This document shows, one piece after another, positions 5,270 through 7,396 of a DNA stretch of 7,396 nucleotides. Below the pieces are notes generated by a model. It searched no databases and was not told the DNA's origin. It saw nothing but the letters and a program-made list of their open reading frames with translations. The position numbers and the translations under genes were made by a program. Positions within the stretch are counted from its first letter, which is position 1, and every line of letters starts with the position of its first letter. Origin of the DNA: a bacterium (lineage in GTDB: Bacteria; Patescibacteriota; Minisyncoccia; Phycocordibacterales; UBA1550); contig JAKANJ010000026.1 of the NCBI GenBank assembly GCA_021823825.1, positions 1 to 7,396 of the forward strand, written 5' to 3'.

Positions 5270-5945
5270 AAAAATACAAATTATTCCAGCAGTGATGCCA
5301 CGAGACTATGAGGATCTTGTTGAAATGACAAAAAAGTTTGTTGGCGTTGTTTCCTATATCCAACTGGATATCATGGATGGCAAAAATGTCCCAAATCGGA
5401 CATGGCCTCATATACCAGGCGATGAACATTTTGAACGAATTGAAAATGAAGAGGAGGGGATGCCTGAATGGGAGTCTATTGATTTTGAGGTTGATCTTAT
5501 GATTAACGATCCTGAAGTCTGGGTTCCACGATGGATATTTGCAGGCGCACGACGAGTGATCGTCCACGTTGAAGGAATAAAAGATTTTGAGGCTATCCGA
5601 AGGGCGGTACCTGAGGGAATCATTGAACTTGGCTTAGCAATTGGTATCTCAACGCCGCTCTCGGTGCTTGAGCCATACCTTGATCGCATAGATTTTGTGC
5701 AGTGCATGGGTATTGAAAAAATCGGCTATCAGGGGCAACCATTTGATAATCGTGCGGTTGAGCATATCCAGGCCTTGCATGTGATGCGCCCAGAGCTACC
5801 TATAAGCGTTGATGGAGGAGTCAGCTTTGAAAATGCGCGCCGTTTGGTCGATGCAGGAGCGACAAGGCTTGTATCTGGATCGGCAATTCTTGAAAGTGAT
5901 GATGTTGCAAGTGCTACTCGTGCTCTCGAGAATTTGGTATCATAG
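5259..5945 (+). CDS. rpe: Ribulose-phosphate 3-epimerase-like TIM barrel with altered metal site
   Basis: Ribulose-5-phosphate 3-epimerase makes xylulose-5-phosphate, the two-carbon donor of transketolase, in the cytosol. This 228-residue protein keeps the family's length and TIM-barrel landmarks: YIQLDIMDGKNVPN (33-46), FEVDLMINDP (76-85), VIVHVEG (100-106), GLAIGISTPLSVLEPY (125-140), GYQGQPF (156-162) and the phosphate end VDGGV...SGSAI (184-210). The catalytic aspartates D37 and D185 are present. Of the four usual metal ligands (His, Asp, His, Asp), both histidines are replaced, by Q35 and D79, and the usual SVNPGFGGQ loop reads GIEKIGYQGQ. It may bind a different metal, be a distinct clade, or act on a related ketose phosphate. 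It overlaps rpiB by 11 nt and lies 4 nt before transketolase, which supports an epimerase role in this pathway. Confidence 0.85.
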   Translation: MKVKKIQIIPAVMPRDYEDLVEMTKKFVGVVSYIQLDIMDGKNVPNRTWPHIPGDEHFERIENEEEGMPEWESIDFEVDLMINDPEVWVPRWIFAGARRVIVHVEGIKDFEAIRRAVPEGIIELGLAIGISTPLSVLEPYLDRIDFVQCMGIEKIGYQGQPFDNRAVEHIQALHVMRPELPISVDGGVSFENARRLVDAGATRLVSGSAILESDDVASATRALENLVS

Positions 5946-5949
5946 TCTT

Positions 5950-6819
5950 ATGGGAGATCTCCACGAAGATAAAATAAAGTTTCTTGAAGAAAAAGCCAAC
6001 GCTATTCGAGAGTCGATTATTGAATCGCTTGTTGAGGCAAAATCGGGCCACACGGCAGGACCTCTTGATATGGCGGATATTTTTACCGCTCTCTATTTTC
6101 ATATTTTAAAACACGATCCAAAGAATCCATCGTGGGATGAGCGTGATCGTCTCGTTCTTTCTAATGGACACATTTGCCCAGTGTACTATGCGACCCTTGC
6201 GCACGCTGGCTATATTCCGATGGAGGAGTTGATGACACTGCGTAAATTCGGCTCACGCCTTCAGGGTCACCCCCATCGTGATTTTTTGCCAATACTGGAA
6301 ACAAGCTCTGGTCCACTTGGGGCAGGTCTTTCGCAGGCAGTTGGTATGGCACTTGCGGACCGCCTCGATCGCGGTATGGCAACGCATCGAACAATCTATT
6401 GCCTATTGGGCGATGGAGAGCTCGACGAAGGTCAAAATTGGGAGGCGGCATTACTTGCAGGGAAGGAGAAATTGCACAACCTGATTGCAATTGTTGATCG
6501 TAATAACATTCAGATTGATGGTTTTACTGAAAATGTAATGCCCCTTGAATCTTTGCGCGCAAAGTGGGAAGCGTTTAATTGGCATGTAATCGAAATCAAT
6601 GGCCATAGTATGCAGGAAATCAATGATGCAGTAGGCCAGGCAAAAGCAATTTTTGAAAAACCGACTGTTATTATCGCTCATACTATTGCGGGCAAGGGTG
6701 TCCCTGAATTTGAAAATGATTACCACTGGCATGGTACGCCACCAAATAAGGAGCAAGGGGAAAAGGCACTCGCGGAGCTCCGAACACTCGGCGGAAAAAT
6801 AACCAGCGAACATCAATAA
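5950..6819 (+). CDS. Transketolase, N-terminal (thiamine-diphosphate-binding) subunit
   Basis: This is the first half of a split transketolase, which transfers two-carbon ketol units between sugar phosphates using thiamine diphosphate. The 289-residue product carries SGHTAGPLDMADI (about 32-44), the LSNGH segment (about 70-74), RLQGHPH (about 103-109), SSGPLGAGLSQAVGMA (about 119-134), and the ThDP/metal motif GDGELDEGQNWEA (154-166) ending at DRNNIQIDG (183-191). The start is set at 5950 because MGDLHEDKIKFLEEKA begins family-like sequence. An in-frame ATG at 5809 would add 47 residues encoded inside the upstream epimerase gene in another frame. It lies 4 nt after that gene, without an SD, and the pyrimidine-binding half follows after 1 nt. 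Both halves should form one enzyme. A 1-deoxyxylulose-5-phosphate synthase half is less likely. Confidence 0.95.
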   Translation: MGDLHEDKIKFLEEKANAIRESIIESLVEAKSGHTAGPLDMADIFTALYFHILKHDPKNPSWDERDRLVLSNGHICPVYYATLAHAGYIPMEELMTLRKFGSRLQGHPHRDFLPILETSSGPLGAGLSQAVGMALADRLDRGMATHRTIYCLLGDGELDEGQNWEAALLAGKEKLHNLIAIVDRNNIQIDGFTENVMPLESLRAKWEAFNWHVIEINGHSMQEINDAVGQAKAIFEKPTVIIAHTIAGKGVPEFENDYHWHGTPPNKEQGEKALAELRTLGGKITSEHQ

Positions 6820-6820
6820 T

Positions 6821-7396
6821 ATGATTCCACTTAATCCAAAACTTTTTGATGCAGATGTCGAGCAGGTGCCAATTCGCCAAGGATTTGGTGAAGGGCTTGT
6901 TCTTGCGGGCAAGACGGACGAGCGCGTGGTCGCACTTTGTTGCGATTTGACGGAGTCTACAAAAATGGATGCGTTTGCAAAAGAGTTCCCCACACGCTTT
7001 TTTGAAATGGGAATTACTGAACAGTCGTCAGCATCAGTTGCGTCAGGCATGGCAGCTATGGGAAAAATTCCTTTTTTATCTTCATATGCAATGTTTAGCC
7101 CAGGACGTAACTGGGAACAGATTCGCACAACTATTTGCTACAATGACCGCCCCGTGAAAATTGCCGGTTCGCACGCGGGAGTCTCTGTTGGCCCTGACGG
7201 CGGTACGCACCAGGCGCTTGAAGATATTGCCCTCACTCGCGTCATACCGCGTATGGTTGTTATTACTCCCTGTGACTCGATTGAAGCAAAAAAAGCGACG
7301 CTTGCTGCGGCAAAAACAAATTCTCCGACATACATTCGTCTTGCTCGTGAAAAGACACCAGTTATCACTACCGAAGATACGCCATTTGAAATTGGC
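6821..7396 (+). CDS. Transketolase, C-terminal (pyrimidine-binding) subunit, 3'-truncated by window edge
   Basis: The frame stays open from the ATG at 6821 to the last base, giving 192 visible residues; a full subunit is about 310, so the rest lies beyond the window. It begins MIPLNPKLFDADVEQVPIRQGFGEGL in two parts: MIPLNPKLFD, then a RQGFGEGL segment typical of the pyrimidine (PP-binding partner) domain. Motifs are CCDLTESTKM (about 40-49), FFEMGITEQSSASVASGMA (60-78) with Glu67, the residue that activates the thiamine ring, and SHAGVSVGPDGGTHQALED (117-135) with His130. The start is fixed by its position 1 nt after the N-subunit stop, despite the lack of an SD; translation is probably coupled by re-initiation. 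It completes the enzyme with the upstream gene. Confidence 0.95.
   Translation, partial: MIPLNPKLFDADVEQVPIRQGFGEGLVLAGKTDERVVALCCDLTESTKMDAFAKEFPTRFFEMGITEQSSASVASGMAAMGKIPFLSSYAMFSPGRNWEQIRTTICYNDRPVKIAGSHAGVSVGPDGGTHQALEDIALTRVIPRMVVITPCDSIEAKKATLAAAKTNSPTYIRLAREKTPVITTEDTPFEIG

Noticed and set aside
5809..5949. Earlier in-frame ATG for the transketolase N-half (47 extra residues)
   Set aside because: The extension is encoded inside the epimerase gene in another frame and does not resemble transketolase; the ATG at 5950 sits 4 nt after the upstream stop.
6451..7128. Antisense open frame of 225 codons across the transketolase halves
   Set aside because: It spans the junction of two well-supported sense genes and its translation resembles no protein family.

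Overview
The window looks like a compact bacterial chromosome segment, most likely from a Candidate Phyla Radiation (Patescibacteria/Parcubacteria-type) genome. This is inferred from gene style and not from any search. The clues are a split transketolase, an Obg without a C-terminal extension, very short intergenic gaps, promoters fused to the preceding terminators, and a majority of genes with no visible Shine-Dalgarno (SD) sequence. All complete genes lie on the + strand. TAG, TGA and TAA all end genes, so nothing suggests a recoded UGA.

Left part (1-2164): the 3' end of the ribosome-assembly GTPase Obg, then three small units. The first is a 63-residue unknown protein with the strongest SD in the window and a leader of three consecutive hairpins. 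The second is a 104-residue unknown protein with low GC and no SD. The third is a CYTH/triphosphate tunnel metalloenzyme with a canonical sigma70-type promoter and an SD. Intrinsic terminators follow the first and third units.

Middle (2172-3726): gatB, the B subunit of the amidotransferase that makes Gln-tRNA(Gln) and/or Asn-tRNA(Asn). It stands alone here, without gatA or gatC. Its extended -10 box ends 7 nt before the ATG, which predicts a leaderless mRNA. A 47-bp perfect inverted repeat terminates it.

Right part (3725-7396, continuing beyond the window): a tightly packed carbon-metabolism operon, gap - rpiB - rpe-like - transketolase N-half - transketolase C-half. Spacings are 4, -11, 4 and 1 nt. 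It interconverts ribose-5-P, ribulose-5-P and xylulose-5-P, exchanges two-carbon units to and from glyceraldehyde-3-P, and connects to lower glycolysis through GAPDH. No transaldolase or oxidative-branch gene is visible.

I see no mobile element, CRISPR array, tRNA, rRNA or defence system, and no intergenic stretch longer than about 120 bases. The points most worth a second look are the altered metal site of the epimerase, the Glu-type RpiB, the terminator/promoter junctions with leaderless genes, and the two unknown small genes.
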